From Stylonectria norvegica (taxonomy: Eukaryota; Ascomycota; Sordariomycetes; Hypocreales; Nectriaceae): DNA of 64,000 bases. Both the position numbers and the translations under genes were made by a program. A model generated the notes under the pieces. The model was not told where the DNA came from, searched no databases, and saw nothing but the letters and a program-made list of their open reading frames with translations. The stretch spans positions 62,001-126,000 of the forward strand of contig JAANBC010000012.1 in NCBI GenBank assembly GCA_014621405.1, given 5' to 3'. Shown one piece after another: positions 35,006 through 45,469 of the stretch (its first letter is position 1; every line of letters starts with the position of its first letter).

Positions 35006-36693
35006 ATGGCAATCCAGGATAGCCGGGTGAACGCTCCCGACGAAAAGATCACAATGAACCAGCTAGAGACTGTGGATACGCAAGATGACCTCAAACTTCG
35101 CCCGAAATACGAAAAGGTGGACGGCTTCGGTGCACATGCCAAGACAGACCCCAAGGAAATTGCTCTCGTCAAGAAGCTCGACTGGTACATACTGGTAAGA
35201 ATCTTGCGCAATTCTTGCGACTAAGAACGAGACGAAATCTAACACAACGTTAACAGCCCATCCTCTGGCTCATGTACTTTCTCAATTTTCTTGACCGAAA
35301 CGCCATGGTAAATGGCAAGTTAGATGGACTTGTGGAGGACCTGAACCTCAAGGGAACTGAGTACAACACATGCGTCTCAATCCTCTTCGTTGGGTATGGC
35401 TTTTTTGTCGATTATTCAACGCACGAGAATGCTAACAACAACAGCTATCTCTGTGGTCAAATCCCGTCCAACATGATTCTCAACCGCGTTAGGCCATCTT
35501 GGTTCATGGCAGGCTTTATGATGGCTTGGTCTATCGTCAGTCTACTCACATACAAGGCGCACGACTATACCTCAATGCTAGTCTTTAGACTTGTTCTCGG
35601 TATAACCGAAGCTCCTGTAAGATAAAATCAGTCGTGACCTTCTTTGACAATACTAACCAAATATAGTTCTACCCCGGCGCCCTATACATGCTCAGCATGT
35701 TCTATACTCGCAAGGAGATTGCAACTCGCATGTCAATCTTCTACACCGGAAACATGGCTGCGAGCTCGTTTTCGGGGCTGATTGCCGCCGGTATCTTCGC
35801 AGGGCTCGATGGGAAACGTGGACTTGCTGGATGGCAGTGGTAAGTCTTAGAGCTAGACTTTGCCCCTGATCTAGCTAACTCTTCCCACAAGGCTCTTCAT
35901 CATCCAAGGAGCATTTTCCATCCTTGTCTGCATCGGAGCATTCTTTCTCCTCCCGGATAGCCCCCTCAAGACTCGCTGGCTCACTGAAGAAGAGCGACAG
36001 CTAGCGCACAACCGCATTGCCGACGACACTACTGGCCGTCGTGCCAGTGGATCCAGCGTCTGGTCTGGTCTCCGTGAGGCATGTGCAGACTGGCGCGTTT
36101 GGGTGTTCTGTTTGATGGACAACCTACATCTTTCTGCCAACGGTTTCAAGAACTTTCTGCCGACTGTTGTCAAAACACTCGGTTTTAATACTACGATCAC
36201 GCTGGTGCTTACTTGCCCACCATATATCGTCGCGGGTATCATGAGCATCATTGTCTCATACTCATCCGGTCGATTTAACGAGAGGACATGGCACACAACC
36301 GTCAGCAAATTAGTAGCCATTGCCGGCTTTGCGTTATCAGTCGCAACGTTGAACACAGCTGCTCGCTATGTCGGAATCGTCATATTTGTCGGAGCCACCT
36401 ACGGCGTCAACAACATCATCCTCGGATGGACTGCATCAACACTTGGACAGACGGACGAGAAGAAGGCCGTTGCGATTGCTATGGCCAACACCTTCGGCAA
36501 CCTCGCCAGTGTCTATACACCATACCTTTGGCCCGATTCGGATGCACCCAGATTTCTGAAGGCAATGTTGGCCAGTATCGGGTTCTCTGCTGGAGTCGTT
36601 GTTTGTGCTTGGTTTATGAGATTCACATTGAAGCGACAAAACCGGAAGATGCGTGCATCGGATAGCGAGGTTACCAACTTCTACGTCTATTGA
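35006..36693 (+). CDS. MFS importer, anion:cation symporter (ACS) family
   Basis: A 12-helix plasma-membrane symporter of the allantoate/ACS family, which carries organic anions. Bacterial galactonate permease DgoT is, to my knowledge, of the same family. Five exons, 35006-35194, 35257-35393, 35445-35616, 35667-35839 and 35892-36693, give 490 residues; introns are 50-62 bp. The N-tail of about 60 residues is polar. Family features are WYILPILWLMYFLNFLDRNA (helix 1), YLCGQIPSNMILNRVRPSWF, RLVLGITEAPFYPGALYMLS and a central loop with SPLKTRWLTEEER. Its place beside a sugar-acid dehydratase and aldolase suggests aldonate uptake. The exact substrate is inferred. Confidence 0.9.
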
Positions 36694-37090
36694 GCTGGCT
36701 ATGGGCACACTCCTTTGGGTGCAACCTGCGCCAATATTGAAGTCCGAATGCGATATTTCTACTATAGTAGCTTAGCTAGCCTATTGGTTTACACGATGTT
36801 TTCTTGTTTGTCTCATAGCCTGATATAGGTTTCGAAATCAATGCAGGTGTCTATTTATGGTCACCAGATAGTTTGCCGTTAAGCAACCCGACTTGCGTAT
36901 CATATCTTATCGACTTACAACGCACTCCATCGTCGTGGCGTTTTCCAGAGCGGCTCTTACCTAGTATCATGGAACTAATCCCCCTTTCCAAACGACTAGT
37001 TCATAGTCGACGGGATAATATCCACAGTACAGCTGTTCAACGTAATGTCACACGTGAACATTCGGACCTGCGAGTAACCACAGTTCACAG
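36694..37090. other. Convergent 3' spacer
   Basis: About 400 bp between the importer and the second Zn2Cys6 gene, which converge here. Nothing recognisable is present. Confidence 0.5.
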
Positions 37091-39189
37091 CTAACTCCAT
37101 GTCCAACCCCATGCCTTTTTAAGCGTTATCTGCGCTGACCTTGTCGGCCAGTAATGCTCGGCCTCAGTTTTCACGATAACATCCAGTAGTGCTTTCCGTT
37201 CCACGTCTTGGGTGAACCTATCTCCGAATGAAGCAACGCCGAGCGATGCAGTGAACATCGCAGGTATAGTGCCCCTATTCGAAAGGGCCACGCCACATAA
37301 TTGTCTAATTTCATCTTTGATCTCTTCCTCACAGCTAACTTGAGCTGTGGTACGAGCGGGTCCTATCTTCGGCAAAGTAGGGTCGTAGCACATTAGTAAA
37401 GCGCGTGCCAGCATTGCATGAACGATTCCTATCACTAAAAGATGTTGTGTGAGCTTTCGTTGTCTGTCAGATGGAGTCACGGGAAACGTACCGACTGCCT
37501 GATTCAAATATAGTATCTGAGGGAAGACTTCTCCTCGCGAAGGGTCAGCTTGTATGAATGACAGTGGCAGGAAAGATGCTGGGCGAGACCGTAACCATCC
37601 ATCATCGTAATCCTTCAAAGTCTGGTATTCGCCTGTTTTGTGATCGCCGTTGCCGAAGCAAAACTTGACGACGTTGGCGCAATGAACAATGATTCGATTC
37701 GCCCACATGTCGTCGTCCGCTTCTGTGAAGGTTTGGTCGATGAAGCAGTGACCAAGGGATATCTTAATAGAGCGTTGGCTTGCGATAGCCATTGTGACTT
37801 CTTGACGGAGTCCGACCCAAAAGGCCGCTTTCCTTAGATTGCTTGCAACTATGGAAGGGTCTGGCGTGTTCATGAAAGCTTGGATTCCCCAAAGATGGCC
37901 TCCATAATCGGTTCCAAGCAGAGGCACTAAACCATGTATGTCAGTACAGCTATAAGACGTCTCTACCGTGTCCGGCATAATATCTCGGGAGCTTGCCGTC
38001 GAGTTCCTCCAAAGTACGAAGCAGTATTATAGCAGCCAGTAAGTCATCGCTTTCGAGGGCAAACGACTCGTTCGAGAGACTGGACAGCTGTTTCAGGCAG
38101 TGCTGATGATAGCGAGTTGATGCATACTCGTCGAACTGCTCCTTCATGCTCAAGTGGCGGCTTGATATGGCGAAGATGGCATTTAGCAGTATGGGGCTGG
38201 ATATTGCCCTTTTGGGTATCTCGCGAGCGAAATGTCGTGAAGTGTCGCATAGGTCAAACTTGAACGTTAGAGGAATTTGCAGCATGATTTTGAGTCTGAG
38301 ATACGTACCCAGGTACACATATACTCTAAATAGTACTTCAGTAGCCTGACCTCGCGTGGATTTTGCAGCGGGAAAGAGGTACTTTCGTGGGAAGTAGTAG
38401 GTCGATGGAAGCTTAGCCGTGACCCGGCAGGCAGAGTAGACAGTGACCGCTCGTCAAAAGGGATGGGGCTGGAACTTTTCTTCTCGTTTTGGGGAGCATA
38501 CTTGGTCCGGGTTGTGTTCGCAGGTCTTTTGAAGTTTACGGCTTGTGCTTCCTGCCACTCGTTGGTCGGGCTTGTCCAAGCATCTTGCTCTGTAACAGAC
38601 GGTACAGAAATGGTGACGTCCTCGTTATATAGAGCCTCGAGGCTGTCTGTCTCATCCACGAAGCGCACTAAGAAATGATACAAGTATCAACACAGTTTCC
38701 TCCTAAAAGCTTCGGTGCCAAAAGTATGACCTACCGCGTCGAGGATACTTCACCCAGTGCTGGTTACGAGCCGCAGATAGCCTGGAAATGTCGTATTAGC
38801 CATGAAATGACGGTTGTAAGACCATGATGGCGAACATACGCCCCTGAAGAGTGCTTGAATCGAACAGTAGTGCCCGGAACGCACTTCTCTCCTAGGGTCG
38901 TACACCGAGCACAAGCTCTATCGGCAAGTGACCCTGTTCTCGCCCGAGGTGAAATGGCTCGCTCGCATTTCGAATGCCTCATCCGACAGTTCTGATTAAT
39001 TTGTTAGCCCCTTGATGTCCCATAATCAATGTAAACCTTGATGACGTTGTGTAATATTAATATCAACATGGGCCCAGGCATTTCGGTGAGAAGGCCGAGA
39101 TGGTAGTGGGTTTGTTTCTCCGGGATGAGATCCAATGACATTCTTACCAAACACGTAACCTGCATCGCAGACTGTTTCCCCGGGGCCAT
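37091..39189 (-). CDS. Zn2Cys6 transcription factor, N-terminus uncertain
   Basis: A fungal regulator with a zinc cluster and a C-terminal fungal-specific domain. Exons from the cluster onward are 38991-38840, 38781-38735, 38667-38309, 38258-37967 and 37926-37091, all in phase. The cluster reads NCRMRHSKCER, then RACARCTTLGEKC after a long 17-residue loop. With an ordinary intron (38992-39159, CAG|GTTACG) the first exon is ATG 39189 plus nine codons, but the first cluster Cys is then missing. The other frame gives ETVCD just before a GC-type donor and would complete the cluster, though no start codon is visible in that frame. A 57-bp, in-frame stretch at 37435-37491 has donor GTACGT and acceptor TTTTAG and may be a further intron, giving 552 instead of 571 residues. 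Divergent from the sugar porter at 40062. Confidence 0.75.
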
Positions 39190-40061
39190 AATCAGCCTGT
39201 TCCACTGCGGGCCTTATGTCTCTTTGGCCAAGATAAATGGAAAAGGTGTAAGGACTCAAAGAGATGAAACCACCCGAGTGCCTAACCAGGGTCTTTTATC
39301 CGTTACCTGGAGAGAACGATAGCTTTTAAGCCGGAGCAAATTCCCCCGCTTTCCATGAACGGAGAACTGCGGCGCCGCTAACTTGTTAGACGCCACCCGT
39401 ACCAGGGAAGATGTGCGGTTGCATGACTAGCACAAGTTGTTGGTGGTCTACTATTATTCCCTGCCATATCTCCGTGTCGAATCGTGTGAAACCTCGTGGG
39501 GTTCCTTGACTTCGGCAGCTCGACGAATCCACAGCATGGGTGCGCTTACAGCTTCCCCGAGCGGATATTCATGGGTCTAGGGGGAGATGGGGCACGAGCG
39601 AAGGTCTAGCGGTTGGAACGGTATGCATTGACACCGGCGTCTTGACCGAGACCCATATAATCGCGACGAGAGCACGAATATAGCGTCGTGATTCACGGCG
39701 TTTCGAACGCTTGTGCCGTCCCGCTTAAACGCCCCCTCTTGTGGAGGTATCGTGGGGTGACGATACCCCATGCATGACTGATGGAAGTCTCCTGTTCCCC
39801 GCGGGCCCCAGGTTATAGTCTAGAACTATGTTTTAAGAGTAGTAATAAATATCAGTCGATGCTCATTGGCTTTCTTTTGACCTAAACAAGAGCGAACCTA
39901 GGCCAAGGGATCCAAGCTCGGAGTATATAAGGCATCAGCCTTTGTTCTCTCGTTTTCTCATCATCAGAACAAATCATTTTAAAGCATCGTCCATCAAGAC
40001 TAAAGCTCCCTAAGACCTGGCATCGGCTTCTCTACGCACATTAGCACTTGATCTGCCTACC
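39190..40061. promoter_or_regulatory. Divergent promoter, regulator and sugar porter; TATA box at 39924-39930
   Basis: An 870-bp spacer between the second Zn2Cys6 gene and the sugar porter. A clear tatataa at 39924-39930 lies about 138 bp before ATG 40062, followed by a CT-rich and AC-rich leader. Neither exact copies nor the CGCACTTCGG core of the aldonate-cluster motif were found here. Confidence 0.55.
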
Positions 40062-42206
40062 ATGGAAAAGCAAACTGACCTCGACCTCGACGATCGAAAA
40101 TATGGAACAAAAGCAGAACATGATGAAAGAAACGGATCCATCGCAGACTGGCAGCTGGAGCCCTACGGCCCTGCAGGTACGTGGCTGATGCAGCATTATT
40201 ACAGTGAGTGGTAACTAATCGGGCAGGGTTCCGCGGCATCTTCGTATCTCGTTACGTCGCAATATGTGCGTCCTTCAGCGCCCTTGGTGGGTTACTGTTT
40301 GGCTATGAGTGCGTTTGTCTTCGTCTGACCATGGGATCCATACCAATAGAAGGCTAATATCGGCGATAGTCAAGGTGTCATCTCCGTGATTCTCGTCATG
40401 GACAAGTTCCTCGAGAGATTTCCAGAAGTTTCAGCATCAGCTTCGGGAGCAGGGTTCTACAAGGGTCTCATGACTGCCATGATCACACTGGGTGCATTCA
40501 TAGGTAAGCTTGAGCTACCGCTTTGGCCGAAATGAATACTGATTTTTGTTGCGAAGGGGCCTTTAATCAAGGCTGGATCGCCGATGCCTACTCGCGCAAA
40601 TATTCCATCATGAGCGCCGTTGTTATTTTTACCATCGGTTCAGCCTTGCAGACTGCAGCAGTTAACTATACCATGCTGGTGATTGCTCGACTAATTGGCG
40701 GTATGGGCATTGGCATGTAAGTTGCCTTCTCTCCTTATTACATACACCACCGTAGAACTAATCTCTCGCCATCTAGGCTGAGCATGGTGGTGCCACTATA
40801 CATCTCCGAGATTTCTCCTCCTGAGATTCGCGGTACCGTTCTCGTGTTCGAGGAGCTGAGCATTGTTCTCGGCATTGTCGTCGCTTTCTGGATCACATAT
40901 GGAACCCAGTCAATCAACTCGAACTGGGCTTGGCAACTCCCCTTCTTGATTCAAATGATCCCGGGCTTGTTTCTTGGATTTGGAGCCATCTTACTTCCCT
41001 TTTCTCCTCGATGGCTAGCTTCCAAGGGCCGGGACGACGAAGCTTTGGCTAACCTTGCCAAACTTCGTCAGCTTCCCGATTCCGATTCTCGAGTGCAGAA
41101 GGAATGGGTTGAAATAATTGCCGAGTCTAGGTTTCAGCGGGATATCCTTGCCCAAAAACACCCCAAGCTTGTTTCTGGCGGGCGCATGAATAGCTTAAAG
41201 CTGGAGCTCATCTCCTGGACAGACCTTTTCAGAAGAGGATGCTGGAGACGAACACATATTGGTGTCGGGTTGAATTTCTTCCAACAGGCGGGCATACCTT
41301 TTTCTTTACTCGGGGCCATTGCTAACACAGACATAGTTCGTTGGAATTAATGCTTTGATCTATTACTCACCCACGCTATTCGGGTAAAGCAGACACCTAT
41401 CTTGAAGTCCCCAACTTCGAGGTCCTAATTGATGTAATCTCTGCTAATGCATGAACAGCACGATGGGCCTAGATCGCAATATGCAGCTCATTATGTCCGG
41501 AGTACTAAACGTTACCCAACTCATCGGTGTTTTCACGAGCTTGTGGACGCTCGACAAATTTGGACGACGGACCATTCTTATGACCGGCAGCGTCGCCATG
41601 TTTGTTGCCCACTTCATTATCGCTATCCTGGTTGGAAAGTTTTCTGGCAGTTGGCCTACTCACAAACCTGAAGGTTGGACCAGCGTTGCCTTTCTGCTAT
41701 TCTACATGCTGGCCTTTGGAGCAAGCTGGGGGCCTGTTCCTTGGGCCATGCCGTCAGAGATCTTCTCCTCATCTCTTCGAGCGAAGGGTGTTGCTCTCTC
41801 GACCTGTTCAAGTAAGCCTTGCCTGTGTATCATTCTTTTGAATAGAATCTGTTCGTACTAATTAACCCTCACAGACTGGATAAATAACTTCATCATTGTA
41901 AGTCCTTGGACCTAGGATATTGCCGGCCATGAAAATGATTCCACATGGATTGCACTGACCCATATGTAACAGGGCTTGGTCACTCCTCCTTTGGTCCAAA
42001 ATACAGGCTTTGGAGCTTACGTCTTCTTCGCCTGCTTCTGCTTTCTATCAGGGGTCTGGACCTTCTATTTCGTTCCCGAAACCAACGGAAAGAAGCTCGA
42101 AGATATGGATGCGGTGTTTAAGGATCACAGTAGTACAGAGGATATGGAGACGAAGACTCGCATGTTGGCCGACGTTGTGGCTGAGAAGACAAGAAACATA
42201 GCATAA
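40062..42206 (+). CDS. MFS sugar porter (hexose/quinate/lactose-permease type)
   Basis: A 12-helix sugar/proton symporter of 552 residues in nine exons: 40062-40176, 40227-40308, 40370-40503, 40557-40716, 40777-41287, 41337-41383, 41459-41811, 41875-41897 and 41973-42206. Phases all agree. Sugar-porter signatures are LLFGYDQGVISVILVM, LIGGMGIGMLSMVVPLYISE, PFSPRWLASKGR, FVGINALIYYSPTLFG, DKFGRRTILM and FVPETNGKKLEDMD. Intron 5 (41288-41336) would begin with GC instead of GT (CAG|GCGGGC), yet its acceptor CATAG|TTC and branch GCTAAC are good, and splicing restores the invariant FFQQFVGINALIYYSP core. Its substrate is unknown. The location next to the aldonate genes allows a role in taking up the parent sugar. 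Confidence 0.9.
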
Positions 42207-42640
42207 GCTAAGGACTGACTGCGCAGTCGCTAGGCTAGATGTTCTGTTTCTTGCAGATTATTAAGCCCTAGCCAATAGTTCCTTTCTTTCGTGTGAACTT
42301 TTCATTCGTTATAGCGGTAATGATAGACGTTTTCACCTGGTCACAATATGTTAAGTTTGCGATTTCAGCGTTTTCGTACAATATGTTCCGCGGCGAGTTC
42401 TCACCTACACCAAAGTAGTAGTGACCAAATAAAAAGACAGAGTTAGTCTTAGTATGATATAGCTTCAACTAGATCGTGTACCCGACTGACTATGACAGGT
42501 TCGTAGTATGAATGAAGCAGCCTTTTGAAAGACGACAGAAACTCAGTTGCATCATCTACAGTGTGAGACCTTTTCAGCAGATATAATCCATCGCAAGTCT
42601 ATAATCTAGTCTAGGCCTCTAAGTTCTTATCATTCCTGCT
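42207..42640. other. Convergent 3' spacer
   Basis: About 430 bp, AT-rich, between the sugar porter and the DHA2 exporter. No gene or repeat was seen. Confidence 0.5.
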
Positions 42641-44467
42641 CTATAGAGCAACAGGCTCGGTTTCAGTAGTCGCTGCGGACTTCATCCTTTCCCATTTGCC
42701 GAAAACACTGACAATGAGAGACGCCCCAACGGCACAAACGGCAAGGATGAATGTGTTCTTCACACCTCCCATATATGAAGCTACGATTCCTGGAACATCG
42801 TCGGCCGAAAACATGTTGCGAATCTCTGTGGCCCCTGTGGCGACTACCGCGCTTGGGTCGACGCCGGGGGAGGTGTGCGGAAGTGTGGACACCAGGTCGT
42901 TGACAAAGATTGACTGCGCTGCCGTGACGAAGGCAGTTCCGCCCAGGTTCATGCAGACTGAAAGACAGATTTGTCAGTAAAGCAACGGGGTTATAGTGCC
43001 AGAGGACTTACACAAGATCAGAGCTGTGATTGAAGAAATGTCTTTCGCATCGGCACCAGCCTGACTGGCAATAATGGGGATCTGATAAGCTGCACCCCAG
43101 CCAATACCTGCGATAATCTGATAGCCGATCCATTTGTCCATCTTGGTATTGAGCCCAAAGGTGTAAAGCAGCCCGGTTCCGACGAGAGCTGTTGCTGCCC
43201 CGAAAACGCTGACTGGTACAGCCCAGCCAGTTGCTGTGATGAAAATTCCAGAAGAAATCATGGCGAACGTGACAGAGACAATAAGCGGTAAGTTGTAGAC
43301 ACCTGACATAGTAGGGCTAACGTTGTGCACGCTCTGAAAATAGATGGGAAGGTAGTAGATGATCGAGAAATAGGATCCCGAAAAGAAGATTGCAAAGAGA
43401 CTGCTGGTGATGATTGCACGCTGTTTGATGAGTCGCGGAACGACCATTGCTCGCTCTCCCTGGGAGTTCTCCCAGATTCCAAATACGATCAGGGTTGCAA
43501 CACAGCCGACCAGAAGGCCGACGACAGTGCTGCTGCCCCACGGTTTCGACTGTCCGGCGTCCTGGAGAGCGATGATGTAGGAAACAAGAGCACCGATCAT
43601 CAAGGCTACTCCGACGGGATCCATCTGCAGGAGCTTTTCCCGCAACGGTGCCTCGACCGGTTTGGCGCCGCTTGGGGTATGGAAAAAGAAAAAGATGACC
43701 AAAGCAGAAATTCCGCCGATGGGGAGGTTGATGTAAAAGCACCATCGCCAGGTAGCTTTTTCCGCGAAAACACCTCCGAGTAGGGGGCCAATGACCGATG
43801 CAAAGCCGTAAGAAACACCGACAACTCCCGTGTACATCGGTCTGTTCTGGGGCTCGGTGACGAAAGCGATGATGGTGTATGTGCCGGTTCCGATTCCCGC
43901 GGCGCCAAGACCAGTGATGGCCCGGCCAACAATCAGGGCCGTCGAGTTGGGCGACACACCACAGATAAGACTACCGAGTTCGAAGACGAGGACAGACATG
44001 ATGAAGGTGGTCTTGATGGAGAAGTATTTGTAGGCTTTGCCCCAGGAGGACTGGAAGCCACCGTTGGTCATGAAGAAGGCTGAGCCGTACCAGGAGACGC
44101 GGTCCAGGCCACCGAACTCGTCGGTGATTTTGGGGATCGCAGTCGCAACAATCGTCTACAGGGATATATTGTCAGGTTCTAACGCCCATAGGAAACACAC
44201 GGGCTCGTTTTTTGGGGGGGTTTCCCATACCATGTCCAAGGAGGCCAGGAAGATGCCCATGATGAGTGCGAGGATGATGAAGAAGAGCGGCAAACCCTTT
44301 GGATATTCGGTTTCATCCTGGGACTTTTCCCCTATCGCATCGCTTTTCGGTTTCTCGGTCAAATCGATCTTGTTGTTGCCTGGCGCTGCAGTTTCGCTGA
44401 TGGAGGTGGTGGGAAGAGTGCCGCCGGCGAGGGCGCCTTTCTCGCGATCGAGGGCAAAGGTCGACAT
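42641..44467 (-). CDS. DHA2-type MFS exporter (14-helix toxin/drug efflux)
   Basis: A proton-driven exporter of 565 residues, exons 44467-44231, 44155-43012 and 42957-42641, with introns of 75 and 54 bp. The polar N-tail of about 55 residues leads into LPLFFIILALIMGIFLASLDMTIVATAIPKITDEF, the first helix and DHA2 motif interrupted by intron 1. Other hallmarks are VGRAITGLGAAGIGTGTYTI, WRWCFYINLPIGGISA and GIGWGAAYQIPIIASQ. Relatives include the aflatoxin (AflT), HC-toxin (ToxA) and gliotoxin (GliA) pumps. It is divergent from an ACC-synthase-like aminotransferase over 1 kb, so the two may be co-expressed. Unlike the related gene at 912-2690 it is intact. A cttata (TATAAG on the minus strand) lies at 44572-44577, about 105 bp upstream. 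Confidence 0.92.
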
Positions 44468-45469
44468 AGCTGCTTGTTTGATGACGAGCAGACGGTCGCG
44501 GGACAGGTTCTTGGTCTGATTCGAGAGTGATGTTTTTCGTTGCTTTTGAAGTTACAGTCTTGCGCACTCTCTCTTATAGATCCATCAGGCTCATGCTGCT
44601 CCTGCCAAGCCCGATCGTTCTAGCATCGCATTCTCGCGTGCCTCGTAAATGACTTTCTCTTATTGGATGGCGAGAAGCCACTAGGAGATCTTTCCCGTCG
44701 CTAATATCCACCCTTCAATAGCTTTTGAATTTAATTGGCCTGCTTTCGAAACTAGCTCACTGGTCACTATGATTCATTCAGTGTCATTACTGCATCGGGA
44801 AATACCCATGCAAAATGACGAGGGAGTCTCCGAGGGAGTCTCTTTACATGGGGGGCGAGTTCGGTAGACTAAGTCAAGTCATTCTATGGCTATAAATCTC
44901 AATTAGAGGATCAGAAGTGAAAAATGTATGATGAGTATTCTCAATTTGAGTCATATAAGCCTGACAGTAAAAAGGCACGTCGTGCCCAGACACTTTTGAC
45001 TTACTTACACAGCGATGAGTAGGAGACAAGGAAATGGATGTGTGAGTTTCATACAAGCTTCATGTAGATGAGATGACATGCGCTGCCTTGTGCATCCTAT
45101 TGTAAACGTCCAAGAGGTTGGAGTTTTGTTCATATTTGTGAACTTTCAGAATCTTCGTCATTGAGCGGCCTACCATCACTGACGGCGCTGGTCTTTATTT
45201 CAATGACAAGCATCGAGTAGCACTCGAGTTAGACCAAATTTATAGACAAAACCCCGCCAATTACTCTGCGTCTCGGCGCCGGCAACCCCCGATGACCCGG
45301 ACGGAGACCACATGTATTTCCGACGCCCTTCGCTCCCTCTTACTGCATTAGTACATTTACACGTCGACAATTCACGTCACATATAAAAAGACTGACGGAC
45401 CTCCACTACCTCGTCTTCACATCCTCTTCTGCTTCCTATTCCACTGTTGATTATCCTCATAATTCTGTC
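44468..45469. promoter_or_regulatory. Divergent promoter, exporter and aminotransferase; TATA box at 45382-45388
   Basis: A 1-kb spacer with a TATA-like element for each side: tataaaa at 45382-45388, 82 bp before ATG 45470, and TATAAG on the minus strand at 44572-44577. A second notable stretch is aagcactc/gagtagcactcgag near 45210. No regulator site was recognised. Confidence 0.5.
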
